Source of the DNA: Cladorhizidae sp. MBARI D1340-BT2
Lineage: Eukaryota; Porifera; Demospongiae; Poecilosclerida; Cladorhizidae
Assembly: GCA_028752905.1 (NCBI GenBank)
Contig: JAQNBH010000012.1
Coordinates: 24,995,816 to 25,059,815, forward strand
DNA: 64,000 nt
Direction of reading: 5' to 3'
Shown here: one piece after another, positions 35,201-50,200 of the stretch
Layout of the letters: every line of letters starts with the position of its first letter
Numbering within the stretch: position 1 is the first letter of the stretch
The notes under the pieces: generated by a model
Databases searched by the model: none
What the model saw: only the letters and a program-made list of their open reading frames with translations
What the model was told of the DNA's origin: nothing
Translations under genes and position numbers: made by a program

Positions 35201-38200
35201 AAAACGCTGACCATTGTTTCCAAGCGGTCAAGATTAACTTTGGAGGATCTCAGGGCCTGGACAAAGACTTCGGAGACTCTGAGGGGGGGGGGGAGAAGCA
35301 GTAACAAAGAAGCCAACTCCTCGTGCCTCGGCCAGAGTGGTCGGAGTAGTCCTTCCTGACCTACCTTCGATCAATCCTAGCACTCCCACTTGATCTGATG
35401 ATTTAGATGGAGATGAGATTACTAGTGACGAAGAAGGCATTCAGTGAGTCTAGCTGTGCATTAGTGCATAAGTAGAGCATGGACTGCAAAGACTATTTTA
35501 GTTTGCAGGTAGTCCGCAGAAAAATGATTGACCGAGCAAATTATTTTTCTTTGGGTTAAGATGCATGAAGTGATGCTGACAGAGTCTCATTATCTTCAGT
35601 GATCTTCCTATTGTTGCCATCCCTCCTATTGCTGAGGTGGCCCCAGCCTAGGAGAGAATTGGCTAGCTTTGTTATTTTCACTGGCTGGCTCAACACACAG
35701 ACGTACCAAGTCTGAATAAGATTCACTCATTGTGGATTTGTGGTTTGTCTCCATGGTAACCAGACATTAACCACAAATGGTACAGTATGGTTGCTACGTA
35801 ATTTTATGAACTATAGCTGAGATAGCAATGAATATCATTACATACAGTACAAGTAAAAATAACTTTCCGTTCCTGTTATTTAGAATGATGCTCAAAGCCT
35901 ATTATTCCAACCCCAATGGTGTTTTACTGCAGTCCTCAGAGAATCGGTGGAGTTACCACAGCATCTGAGTATCAATTGGAGAAGCTATAGACATCGAAAC
36001 AGCTACCAAAAGATCAATTGGACAAGCTCTTGACATCGGCACAGATGGAGGAACGTTCAGTTATCGCCTCCACTGACCATTCCCCAGCTCCTGGAACGCT
36101 ACAAGTGGAGATCAGCTCAACTGGAGTGGCTTCGTTATCACTCAATTCACCAGCCGCTTGCCTGCAGTAGCTCTCAACATCACCACAGCTCAATGGCCGC
36201 TTGACTGCAGTAGTTATCTACATCACCACAGCTCAATGGCCGCTTGACTGCAGTAGCTATCTACATCACCACAGCTCAATGGCTGCTTGACTGCAGTAGC
36301 TCTCTACATCACCACAGCTCACTGTCCGCTTGACTGCAGTAGCTCTCTACATCACCACAGCTCACTGTCCGCTTGCCTCCTGCAGTAGCTATCTACATCA
36401 CCATAGCTCACTGGCCACTTGCCTCTGACATCACCATAACTCACTGACTGCTCGACTGGATACTGGATTAGCACTTGGAATCCACAAAGCTGACCTGCTG
36501 CTCAAATGCTGCAGTTCTGAACAGGACACAGTAATGAAGCCCTCTTCCACGGAAAATAAGAATTTAAACGTTTCGGTTAAAAATGAATTTCATGGCGGGT
36601 CCCCACGCACTCTGTAGTCAAGCACTCTGTAGTCAACCTACTGGCGAGGGGGGTAACGTCCATTATTGCATAAATTTCAGCCTAAAGCATTTGTTTTTCT
36701 TCTTCAATATTTATCTTAAATTTTCTCATTCAAAAACTACATGCTTCCCCCCCCCAAAATTAAACTTGGTACAGAGGTGGAGCACATGTAGTCAACATCA
36801 TTGTCGGTCAACATCATTGTCGGTCAACATCATTGTCGGTCAACATCATTGTCGGTCAACACCATTGTCGGTCAACATCATTGTCGGTCAACATCATTGT
36901 CAGTCAACATCATTGTCAGTCAACATCATTGCTAAACAAGACCAAAAAACCCCCAAAAAACTCAAGTTCAACGAGTTCAATTCCCATGACAACTTGTTTC
37001 ATTAGCTGAATTGAGTATTAGACCTGCAGTACTGTATGTCTTGTTAAGGCATACACAATTGCAAGACATTCCTTAGCCCATAAGTATGTGCTGTAGAGTT
37101 TTTGCCATTTACTGTGCCAGTAACAAGCATGAATACACACACCAGCAACCTTACCTAAACTAATATGTCCCTGCTCTTGCCCCCCTGGTCCAACTCATCT
37201 ACTCCTCCCGCCACTAGTAACAAGCATGAATACACACACCAGCAACCTTACCTAAACTAATATGGCCCCTGCTCTTGCCCCTCTGGTCCAACTCATCTAC
37301 TCCTCCCGCCACTAGTAACAAGCATGAATACATACACCAGCAACCTTACCTAAACTAATATGTCCCCTGCTCTTGCCCCCCTGGTCCAACTCATCTACTC
37401 CTCCCGCCACTGCACCTGCGCCGATCAAATTCCCACTGGAGGGCATAGCACATATAGTCGTGGTGGACGAAGAAACCACCTCTGACCCCAAATCCCCAGA
37501 TCTTATGGATTGTCCTGACGACGAGCTCGTGCTCTCCAGCTTCCGCGGGAAACTCTCAGACGACTGCTCAAAAGGATCGACCATGACATCTGCAGGAGGG
37601 TTGTTGGTGGACGAGGACAAGCCGGAGAAGATGTTGATAGCGCTGCCTTTCTTCTTGAGTTCGCTGAAGAATCCTTTGGAGCTGTTGCTGCCTCCTCCTG
37701 TGCCGCTGGTGGTGGTGGTGGTGGTGGTAGGTGTGGTTTTATCCACCTCAGACAAGTGACGTTTTCTGCAAAGGAGAGTGTTAATAAATGCATAGCAGGG
37801 TTCCATTTAGAAAAATGTCCAAGGGGAGGCAACTGGAGGAATCTGGATATTAAGGGGGGGCATGATGTCAAGCACTTATCAACATCAATAAGAATATTAA
37901 TAATACAATTTCCAAGGGGGGGGGGGGGGGGGGGGGGGGGGCAAAAAGGTTCCAAGGGCCCCCCCCCCCCGCCCCCGCCCCCCTAAATGAAACCCTGCAT
38001 ACTGTAGTACAATAAAGGGGTTGAGCATTCACAACTGGTGACCACCAGAACGATTCTGTGCACACGTGTGTGGGGGGGGGGGGGGGGGAGGATATTTGTC
38101 GTGAATTGTAGATTATAACTGAAACGCACACAATAATACCACTCTCAGGAATATCACTTGTATGGTATTGTCACATGTAAGCAACAACAAAGACAACAAC

Positions 38201-41200
38201 AACAAAGACAACAACAACAACAAAGACAACAACAACAACAAAGACAACAACAACAAAAAAGACAACAACAACAAAGACAACAACAAAAAGACAACAACAA
38301 ATAGTAAAAATCATGTGTTATGATTTCTCTTTCAATGTGCTTTTCCTTCCTGTTACCCGTGTCTGCACTGATGTACTTCGGGGACATTTATTCTTTCTCG
38401 TTGTTGTTCGCAACAAAAACGAAAAGCTGATAGAAAGAGAAATCTGTGGAACATTTGATGATGTCGGCTGAAAATAATTAAACAATAGTGTGGTTTAAAA
38501 AAATCGGATCCAGCATCTGCTCCATCAAGAATTAATCATCGCGTGGTACGAATTCCTGTCCAGTCTGTGTGCTCCGACGGCGAAGCAGGGTGGCCATTTA
38601 ATAATACGTCAGCCATAAAACTTTTAAACTTACACAACAACAACAACAGATCAATGCAGTGCAAACCACACTAATCCAAATAGGCCTGTGCCTACATGCA
38701 TGTAGGGTGTTTGGGTGCCTACATGTAGGGTGCTTGGGTGCCTACATGTAGGGTGTTTGGATACCTACATGTAGGGTGTTTGGGTGCAGGATGTTTGGGT
38801 GCCTACATGTAGGGCGTTTGGGTGCCTACATGTAGGGTGTTAGGGTGCCTACATGTAGGGTGTTTGGGTGCCTACATTTAGGGTGTTTGGGTGGGTGAAT
38901 ATGTTGGGATCACTCAAACTCTATAATTTGTACTTGTAGGTGTAATAATTTATGCAGCATTACATGCGTGCATGCAACTACATGTGTACATGTAACTACA
39001 ATGGATTGCAATAAACATAAACAGAGAAATTATTAGTTAGCTTTTTCTGAGTAATGGTGGAGAATGGTTTCTTTGCCTACAGAACAGTATACTGTAGGAG
39101 GCTGGGTTTTAATTAAACAGTGTACACTATAGAAATATATCATTACTTTGTAAACACCACCAAACTTGTATACACCTCAAACAGCTGTTTTGTTTGTGTG
39201 CTGTTTGTACAAACCTATTTGGTAGAACCACTTGGGGAGACTGGCAAAGCCAACTATATTATTATTAGCTAGGATTCTGATTAGACCAGGTTAGGTTGCA
39301 CTATACAATCATCAACAACAAATCAATGCAATAATTAACAACAACAAATCAATACAATCATGAACAACAACAAATCAATGCAATCATCACCAACAAATTA
39401 ATATACTCGTCAACAACAAATCAGTACAATCACAACAACAATAAATCAATACAATCATCAACAACAAATCAATACAATCATCAACAACAAATTAACACAA
39501 TCATCAAAAACAATAAGTCAATGCAATCATCATCAACAACAAATCAATACAATCAACAACAACAACAACAAATTAATACAATCATCAAAAACAGTAAGTC
39601 AATGCAATCATCATCAACAACAAATCAATACAATCACCAACAACAAATCAATACAATCATCAACAACAACAAATTAATACAATCATCAAAAACAGTAAGT
39701 CAATGCAATTATCATCAACAACAAATCAATACAATCATCATCAACAACAAATTAATACAATCATCAAAAACAGTAAGTCAATGCAATCATCATCAACAAC
39801 AAATCAATACAATCATCAACAACAAATCAATACAATCATCAACAACAACAAATTAATACAATCATCAAAAACAGTAAGTCAATGCAATCATCATCAACAA
39901 CAAATCAATACAATCACCAATAACAATCATCAACAACAACAAATTATTACAATCATCAAAAACAGTAAGTCAATGCAATCATCATCAACAACAAATCAAT
40001 ACAATCACCAACAACAAATCAATACAATCATCATCAACAACAAATTAATACAATCATCAAAAACAGTAAGTCAATGCAATCATCAACAACAACAAATCAA
40101 TACAATCATCAACAAGTCAGAGTAATGTAAACGAGAAGAGGGGAAAACCAATGATGTTGCACATACACTCACCGCTAGCCATACTTACTACTACTTCAGA
40201 TTCTCATACTTACAATTTGGGACTGAAATTGGTCTCGGTCACCCCGATGAACGCCACCCCCTTCTTTTCCGTCAGTGCCTTTAGCTCCGCCGCATAGTCC
40301 CGCGAGGAGAGGGCGTAGGCTATGATGGAGGTTGGCTCCTTCTCGTAGATGGCGATGGGGAAGATGGAGTGGTTGTGCATGGTATGGTGCTCGTTGTACT
40401 CGAATGGAGGAGGAAGGCGCTGGAAGGGACGGGATATGACGCTTAGCCTGTTCTTATCGCGAGCCGCCTTCCTGTCTGCCCGGCCTCCTGCAAGAGTCCA
40501 CGAGGCACGCAGGTGATCGGTACAGGCCATAATTGTCAAAACAAGACATGCTCAAAAACCATTGCTAAGGGGCACAGTTCAATCTGACCCCAACAAACAA
40601 TTTGGTAATGCCAATCTATTGAACATTCAGTGCACTGGAACAAGGTGTGGATTACTATCAACACAATGTGATGCCAATCTATTGAACATTCAGTGCACTG
40701 CAACAAGGTGTGGATTACTATCAACACAATGTGATGCCAATCTATTGAACATTCAGTGCACTGGAACAAGGTGTGGATTACTATCAACACAATGTGATGC
40801 CAATCTATTGAACATTCAGTGAACTGGAACAAGGTGTGGATTACTATCAACACAATGTGATGCCAATCTATTGAACATTCAGTGCACTGGAACAAGGTGT
40901 GGATTACTATCAACACAATGTGATGCCAATCTATTGAACATTCAGTGCACTGGAACAAGGTGTGGATTACTATCAACACAATGTGAAGTGTTTAAGTTAC
41001 AGAGTTATGTGCTTATTGGTCAGTTTGAAGATGTACTTTAAGAAAATGATCTGATTCCAGTTGGGGACGTTGCATCCCAACACATACCCCTCCCCACATC
41101 CCTGTATGAGACCTTGCTGGTGCCAGACACTGAGTTGGTTGGTATAATTTTCAAAGGTTCGAGGGCTCTCAACTCAGATTCTACTCCATTCTATTCCATT

Positions 41201-44200
41201 ATGTTCCATTCCACTCCAATTTTATTCCATTCTATCAATTCTCTATTCCATTTTCTATCTAATTTATTCCACTCTACTCCGTTCTATTCCACTTTATTTT
41301 AATCTATTCCACTCTCCATCATGTGTATGGATAGACTTGTCTGGTACATGTATGAGCTGGTCACTAAGCCTCAGGCTTGCTATACGTACAAAACATTACC
41401 ACGTATCGAATATTTAAGGGATAAATATTCGTGAGTTATTAACTAATGAAAAATTCTGTTGGGTGAAATATTGGTATATTCTGTAGCCACACCCCTGCTC
41501 TGCTGCTCTCCAGCTCCTATTCGAGGATTGGATTTTAACCGTCAAAAATGCCTTCATCATCATGGTGTAGGTCACATCACAAACACCCGTCATCATGACC
41601 AGGCAAGCTTCTTGTGGGACAACATGAAACTGATAACTTGGGCAGGCCTTGAACTAGACCAGGTAAGCTTCTTGTGCCATGGACAACAGGAAACTGATAA
41701 CTAGGGGAGGTTTTAACTAGACCAGGTAAGCTTCTTGTGGGTGATGGACAACAGGAAACTGATAACTAGGGGAGGTTTTAACTAGACCAGGTAAGCTTCT
41801 TGAGGACCATGGACAACAGGAAACTGATAACTTGGGGAGGCCTTGAACTAGACCAGGTATGCTTCTTGTGGGCCATGGACAACAAGAAACTGATAACTTG
41901 GTTCCAATAATGACCAGTTGTACAGTACAATACCCACAAACAGTAGTGCAGTACAGTACACACAAACAGTAGTGAAGTACAATACACACAAACAGTAGTG
42001 AAGTACAATACACACAAACAGTAGTGAAGTACAATACACACAAACAGTAGTGCAGTACAATACACACAAACAGTAGTGAAGTACAATACACACAAACAGT
42101 AGTGCAGTACAATACACACAAACAGTAGTGAAGTACAATACACACAAACAGTAGTGCAGTACAATACACACAAACAGTAGTACAGTACAATACACACAAA
42201 CAGTAGTACAGTACAATACACACACAGTAGTGCAGTACAATACACACAAACAGTAGTGCAGTACAATACACACAAACAGTAGTGAAGTACAATACACACA
42301 AACAGTAGTGAAGTACAATACACACAAACAGTAGTGAAGTACAATACACACAAACAGTAGTGAAGTACAATACACACAAACAGTAGTGAAGTACAATACA
42401 CACAAACAGTAGTACAGTACAATACACACAAACAGTAGTGAAGTACAATACACACAAACAGTAGTGAAGTACAATACACACAAACAGTAGTGAAGTACAA
42501 TACACACAAACAGTAGTACAGTACAATACACACAAACAGTAGTGAAGTACAATACACACAAACAGTAGTGAAGTACAATACACACAAACAGTAGTGAAGT
42601 ACAATACACACAAACAGTAGTGAAGTACAATACACACAAACAGTAGTGAAGTACAATACACACAAACAGTAGTGAAGTACAATACATACAAACAGTAGTG
42701 CAGTACAATACACACAAACAGTAGTGAAGTACAATACACACAAACAGTAGTGCAGTACAATACACACAAACAGTAGTGAAGTACAATACACACAAACAGT
42801 AGTGAAGTACAATACACACAAACAGTAGTGAAGTACAATACACACAAACAGTAGTGAAGTACAATACACACAAACAGTAGTGAAGTACAATACACACAAA
42901 CAGTAGTGCAGTACAATACACACAAACAGTGGTGCAGTACAATACACACAAACAGTAGTGAAGTACATGTACAATACATACCTCCATCAGCAAATGTCTC
43001 AGCGGCGGAGGATAATGTATTTGCTCCCATTTTCCTAGATCCTCTGCTGTACCTCTTGTTAAGGGCACCTCTACCACCTCCCATGGCAAAATCATGGGCT
43101 CCATTTACTCCCAGGAAGACCCTGCTGGAACTGCTGCCACCACCACTGCTGCTGGGGGCCAACTTTGGGCTGGAGGAGCCTCCGGTGGTGATGAGGCAAG
43201 GGTCCAAGAGGTAGTACTTGGTGGGATCATCCCGGCCTTCTTGTTCCTCTGCAAGGAAGCAGGGCAAAGAGGAGAAGGGGAGGGGGGCGAAGTGGGAGGA
43301 AAAGAAAGAAGTAGCAGTTAGGAGGGCAAGGTGGGGAAATAAGAGACTACACGTATCACATAGTGACTGGATACCTCCAGGATTTAAAAAAATTCATGTG
43401 TTAATCAATTGACCACCAACAGCACATGCAAGTACATGTATGAACTCCGACATCGTCACACACACACACAAATTAAAAATAATTTAAGGATACACACTGA
43501 GTAGTTATATTTATCTGAACATCCCAGTAAAAAAGTCAGAAAACTGCCCTTCCTGTTAGAAGGGGAAGGCAAGCTCAATTTGATGATGGCAACCCGTCGT
43601 TACGGCTCTCCTACAGAGGAAGGCTGCACATGCACCAACGCCTGCTGGAACCACTCTGAACCCCTCAATCCCTGAACCCCTTGAATCCCTGAGAAAGGAA
43701 GAGCTATATCCTTGCAGTCGGCTTTGTTGTAGACAGAGTGCGAGGTACACTGTAGCAATGCGTAACCTTTCATTTGCTTACATGTCGATGGAGTTAATTC
43801 GTAAACCAAACTAAAGCCATTATATCTGCTCGAATCATAGCATAAGGATCATCACTGGAAAAAAAATTGTAGCTATGATTACATAACCAGCACATTAACC
43901 CTGTGGTGAATTGGTTATCTCATTACTACTGTGAAAAGCTCCATTAAGCATCATTCTAATTATGCAATGTAACCTTATGCTCATTTCTAATGTGCATGAT
44001 CGTGATAATTATGAATTCGCAACAACAACAAAAAACGAACTAGGTCTGAATTTGGCCAGAAAGCCTCCCGAGGTATCTGCGTGGGCATCCTCCTCTACCT
44101 GACCTCCGGATATCTCCTCTCTCAGTACAGTCGATGAGGACGAGGGCTGGTCGCCATAGCTGCTGCACATGGTCATAATAACAGAAATAGAGTGAGGGGC

Positions 44201-47200
44201 ACTTAGGAATGTACGCAATACAGTGTATGTATGTATGACATGTATGCATATATATGTATGATATGTATGTGTATGTATGTATGTGTATGTATATGTATGC
44301 ATGTATGTACATGTATATGTATGATATGTATGTGTATATATGTATGTATATGTATGTGTATATGTATGTATGTATAAGTATGTATGTATATGTATGCATG
44401 TATGTACATGTATATGTATGATATGTATGTGTATATATGTATGGCATGTATGTGTATATATGTATGTATATGTATGTAAGTATATGTATGTGTATGTATG
44501 TTTGATATGTATGTGTATATATGTATATTGTATGTATGTTAAAAATACAGAGCATTAAATGGCCTCTGTGTGTATATGAACCTACAACTATTCTCATGTA
44601 CTCAAGTGTGTGCATACGTTGTTCATTACACAGAGCATTAAATGGCCCCCGTATGTTTATGAACCTACAACTATTGTCGCTCGATGCCCAATGCTTGAAC
44701 ATTGCTAGTTAGTCACCTCCCTTGAAGTCTAGATGACACTTCACTAAATGTATGGCAATTGAGTTAATATGCTAGCATTATTCATTGAGAACACGTCCTG
44801 TGGTACAGTATGGTAGAACTATTTTCATTGTTTGTGTGGTTAGTTGCTGTACTAAGGTCTGTACTAAGGTCTGTTCGCGTTCACTTAGAAAAATCGCTAC
44901 AACATTTTAAATTTCCACTTATATTTAAATTATGGCCATCATGCTGCTCATGTGTGGGCGGTTCTTTTCCTTTCCTTGAGCCGTATATAGCCGTATATAA
45001 GGTGCTTTAAAAAGGTTAGCTGCACTACCATAAGCACAGTGTACGCACGCCATCAACCACAAGGAGTTACGTGCATGGTATAGGCAAGCTGGCAATAAAT
45101 GCACGCCAATACCCCAATAAAAGCACACTGCACAAACACAGGAGATCTTGAACTCTTAATGCACGTTCAGAGGCTTAGTCCTATCTTCTGGATGTGAATA
45201 AAGGGGCAGGAAGAGGTGCAGTGAGTGGATCAATATTATGTCGAGTGTAGTAAGTAAAAGTAGAGGAAATATTTAGTTGTGCATGTGTAATTAGCCAGGC
45301 ACTCTGCACCTACTCCACACACACATGAACCACATGCAAATATGGAGCTATATTGATAATTGGAGAAAAGTTGTAGCTAATCTTTGGACCCTTCTCGATT
45401 TATTGCAATGATTTGGTGTCAGAAAAGTGTCAGGGGTAATCGACCTTGTTATCTTTGTTATTGTCTTCGTAGATTATCCTGTCGCCCTTCGCCAATCTCT
45501 CTTACGCTCTGTCCTACGAGTTATTTTCTCTTCCTCTTCTCTTCCTTGAAGAACTCTTCTACATTTGTGATGGTGTACATCGATTGTGATGTTAGACGTA
45601 AGCCTTGACCAGTTGTCTTCCCGACTATGGCTAGGACCTTCGTCGCCATCACTGACACCTCACTCTTCCTCTTGAGCATTATTCACACATATAGTATACA
45701 TATGTACTGGTATATGGACTTGCTTACAGGATGTTAAACTAATGGCATTATCATTTGATTGGTTGCTTCCTCGTGTCACAATCCCAACCTGTTATCATCG
45801 TCGTGACATCAACGATGGACAGAACAATACTGAATTGGGCCCTCAGTTAGGGACGGGGCAAACTAGTTTTGTCAATATATGTTTTAGGAAAATCCCGAAC
45901 AAAAAACGATGTCTAGCATAGGAGTTCTGTATAAATATTTGAAGCTTCACTTGGCCATAACAGTGCTATAACAAAAAGTGTATGTAGATCTATGGGGAGG
46001 TTACCTAGAGTCAGGGCTAGGTCTATTGTAAATGACCAAGGGCTAAAACTAGAGCTAAGATTAAGAAAAAAATCATAAATAAATAAATAAACAATAAAAT
46101 ATTTATTTCTTAAGTGATAATAGGTTTCTGAGATCAAAGCTGGGGGAAAGAAGGGGGGACCCTAAAGTATTGTAGCACGCGCACATTTCTCTAACTGGTG
46201 ACTTTCACACTTACATGTACATCTTTTTTACAGTCTGATTCACACCGCCATCTTCTTCCTCCTCGTCTTCACCCTCTCCTCCTCCCTCTTCTCCTCTTTG
46301 TATGTCGTCATCAGCTTCCAACAGCCTCACAGTGTTGTCACCATGGGCAGGACTCATATTCGGGGTAATGAGGGTCTCTGTTGAAGGCATGAGCGAAGAA
46401 GAACTGGGTTCCAATAGAGGTTCGCCCTGATGTGACAAAAAATGGCTGAATGTCATCATTGAAGGATAATCTTGTGCCTTGAACATTTATCGGTTCCTAT
46501 CTAGCTGATGTACACATAGACATGTGTCTGTCGCCATAGAGCTATTGTCAACCTGCCTCAACCCAGTGTGGTGTTGTCCAGTGTGTGTCCTCATACAGCT
46601 ATTGTCAACCTACTTCAACCTGCCTCGACCCAGTGTGATGTTGGTCCAGTGGGTGTCCCCATACAGCTATTGTCAACGTACTTCAACCTGCCTCAACCCA
46701 GTGTGGTGTTGGTCCAGTGTGTGTCCCCATAGAGCTATTGTCAACCTACTTCAACCTGCCTCGACCCAGTGTGATGTTGGTCCAGTGGGTGTCCCCATAC
46801 AGCTATTGTCAACGTACTTCAACCTGCCTCAACCCAGTGTGGTGTTGGTCCAGTGTGTGTCCTCATACAGCTATTGTCAACGTACTTCAACCTGCCTCAA
46901 CCCAGTGTGGTGTTGGTCCACGGTGTGTCCCCATAGAGCTATCGTCAACCTACTTCAACCGGCCTCAACCCAGTATGGTGTTGGTCCAGTGTGTGTCCCC
47001 ATAGAGCTATTGTCAACTTTCAACCTGCCTCAACCCAGTGTGGTGTTGGTCCAGTGTGTGTCCCCATAGAGCTATTGTCAACCTACTTCAACCTGCCTCA
47101 ACCCAGTGTGGTGTTGGTCCAGTGTGTGTCCCCATAGAGCTATTGTCAACCTACTTCAACCTGCCTCAACCCAGTGTGGTGTTGGTCCAGTGTGTGTCCC

Positions 47201-50200
47201 TATAGAGCTATGTCATGTTGGCACTCACCATTGCAAGAGAGTCCGACAAATTCCTCCTATGCACTTTCTCTCTTGTTGCCATGGTCACATCTTTACTCGC
47301 ACACCCGCCGTCGGAAAAATTTCGTTCGTGCGTTAACTTCCGAGACATGAGAATCTGCGTGACTTCCAGGTGAAGATGAAGATCTGCATTATTAGCATGT
47401 TTTTTATCCGAGAGTCGACGGGTTCGGTTTGAAATGATGCGAGGTGCCTCGAAATGTGAGCTCAGGTTAGTGGGTGTGTTTGATAGGTGGTTGTCCGCAG
47501 GAGGGGTGTGAGAGGTGTGGTTCAGTGATGTGGAACTAAAGAGGGGGAGTAGAAAATGCGACAACAAAAGTAAGCACTAACGAATTAGAAATACATGGCT
47601 TGCAGCATGTGTTAATACACTAATGAATTAGAAATGCATGGCTTGCAGCATGTATTAGTATGCACTAATGAATTAGAAGTGCATGGCTTGCAGCATGTAT
47701 TAGTGTGCACTAATGAATTAGAAATGCATGGCTTGCAGCATGTATTAGTATGCACTAATGAATTAGTATGCACTAATGAATTAGAAATGCATGGCTTGCA
47801 GCATGTATTAGTGTGCACTAATGAATTAGAAATGCATGGCTTGCAGCATGTATTAGTATGCACTAATGAATTAGAAATGCATGGCTTGCAGCATGTATTA
47901 GTATGCACTAATGAATTAGAAATGCATGGCTTGCAGCATGTATTAGTGTGCACTAATGAATTAGAAATGCATGGCTTGCAGCTTGTGTTAGTATGCACTA
48001 ATGAATTAGAAATGCATGGCTTACAGCATGTATTAGTATGCACTAATGAATTAGAAATGCATGGCTTGCAACATGTATTAGTATGCACTAATGAATTAGA
48101 AATACATGGCTTGCAGTATGTATTAGTGTGCACTAATAAATTAGAAATGCATGGCTTGCAGCATGTATTAGTATGCACTAATGAATTAGAAGTGCATGGC
48201 TTGCAGCATGTATTAGTGTGCACTAATGAATTAGAAATGCATGGCTTACAGCATGTATTAGTATGCACTAATGAATTAGAAATGCATGGCTTGCAGCATG
48301 TATTAGTGTGCACTAATGAATTAGAAATGCATGGCTTGCAATGTGCACTAATGAATTAGAAATGCGTGGCTTGCAGCATGTATTAGTGTGCACTAATGAA
48401 TTAGAAATGCGTGGCTTGCAGCATGTATTAGTGTGTACTAATGAATTAGAAATGCGTGGCTTGCAGCATGTATTAGTATGCACTAATGAATTAGAAATGC
48501 ATGGCTTGCAGCATGTATTAGTGTGCACTAATGAATTAGAAATGCATGGCTTGCAGCATGTATTAGTATGCACTAATGAATTAGAAATGCATAGCTTGCA
48601 GCATGTATTAGTATGCACTAATGAATTAGAAATGCATGGCTTGAAACATGTATTAGTGTGCACTAATGAATTAGAAATGCATGGCTTGCAGCATGTATTA
48701 GTATGCACTAATGAATTAGAAATGCATGGCTTGCAGCATGTATTAATATGCACTAATGAATTAGAAATGCATGGCTTGTATATAGTAGTATCAATAATGA
48801 ATTAGAAATGCATGGCTTATAGCTGGTAATTGTACAGTATATACAAGAGTACAATGTCTGTCCACAGATTGCAAAGTTTGATATCATTCCCCCAAAAATA
48901 TACATGAAAAAATGAACCAAACGCACTAGACACGGGATTTACCTGCACATGCCCAGTAGATATTTGTCTCATTATAAAATAGTCATAAAACATTCCTCTG
49001 ATTTAATAGGTGAAGTGACAAAAATGGAGACTTTGAATTTTTTGAATTTTTTAAACATCTAATGATTGCAACTGCCACCATGAACATTGTTCTTGATCTT
49101 AACTGGCTGTTTCTGGAAGCTCTCCTGCTGAAGAATTGTTTCTGGAAGCTCTCCTGCTGAAGAATTGTTTCTGGAAGCTTTCCTGCTGAAGAATTGTTTC
49201 TGGAAACTCTCTTGCTGAAGAATTGTTTCTGGAAACTCTCTTGCTGAAGAATTATTTCTGGAAGCTTTCCTGCTGAAGAATTGTTTCTGGAAACTCTCTT
49301 GCTGAAGAATTGTTTCTGGAAGCTCTCCTGCTGACGAATTGTTTCTGGTAGCTTTCCTGCTAAAGAATTGTTTTGGAAGCTGTTCTGCTGAAGAATTGTT
49401 TCTGGAAGCTCTCCTACTGAAGAATTGTTTCTGGGAGCTCTGCTGCTGAAGAATTGTTTTTGGAAGCTCTCTTGGTGAAGAAGTGGAAGCTCTCCTGCTG
49501 AAGAATTGTTTCTGGAAACTCTCCTGCTGAAGAATTGTTTCTGGAAGCTTTCCTGCTGAAGAATTGTGAATTGTTTCTGAAGCTGTTCTGCTGAAGAATT
49601 GTTTCTGGAAGCTCTCCTGCTGAAGAATTGTTTCTGGAAGCTCTCTTGCTGAAGAATTGTTTTTGGAAGCTCTCTTGCTGAATTGTTTCGAGCTACAGGT
49701 ATTGCCAGCCATAACACGAGCTATAGGTATTGCCCTGGCCTCGAGCTACAGGTATTGCCCTGGCCCTAACACGAGCTACACGTATTGCACTGGCCCTCGA
49801 GCTACAGGTATTGCCCTGGCCCTAACACAAGCTACACGTATGGCCCTGGCCCTCAAGCTACATACATGCATAATGCTGGCCCAAAGCTAGCTGAAAGTCA
49901 AATACATTTCAATGTCGATCACATCGTCATGCTAATGTATTGCCAGGATCATGCCAGTGAAAGTAATCCATAGGCACCCCAAAAATATCAATGTGTGTAC
50001 ATATCCAGTGGCTGCATGAGGAGTCAGTAGTGACCACAGAGAGAGAACACAACGGTATATACCCTTACCTTACCCCCCCCCCCCCCCCCCCCCCCCCCAA
50101 AAAACATCACTGCAACAGAATCCATCATCTTCTATGGCCTAAGGCAACCCACAAGCCACACCCACCTGATTGCACCCGCCAATGCCCTGTCAGACGCTGG

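Noticed and set aside
41600..41890. Array of splice donors (CAGGTAAGC)
   Set aside because: The motif is on the plus strand, antisense to PIKfyve, so it cannot serve this gene; it is just part of a ~60-bp repeat.
41717..43267. 516-codon minus-strand open frame and overlapping 400-codon frames
   Set aside because: All come from the 26-bp minisatellite (GTAGTGAAGTACAATACACA...). Only the first ~89 codons (42,982-43,248) are a true PIKfyve exon.
44203..44700. His/Tyr/Ile-rich 220-codon frame
   Set aside because: It covers a TATG/TGTA microsatellite; only its first part overlaps real exon 44,041-44,162 in the same frame.
47590..48810. Long repetitive frames on both strands, or a CRISPR-like array
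   Set aside because: A 45-bp tandem unit (multiple of three) without unique spacers; this is a minisatellite, not a CRISPR or a gene.
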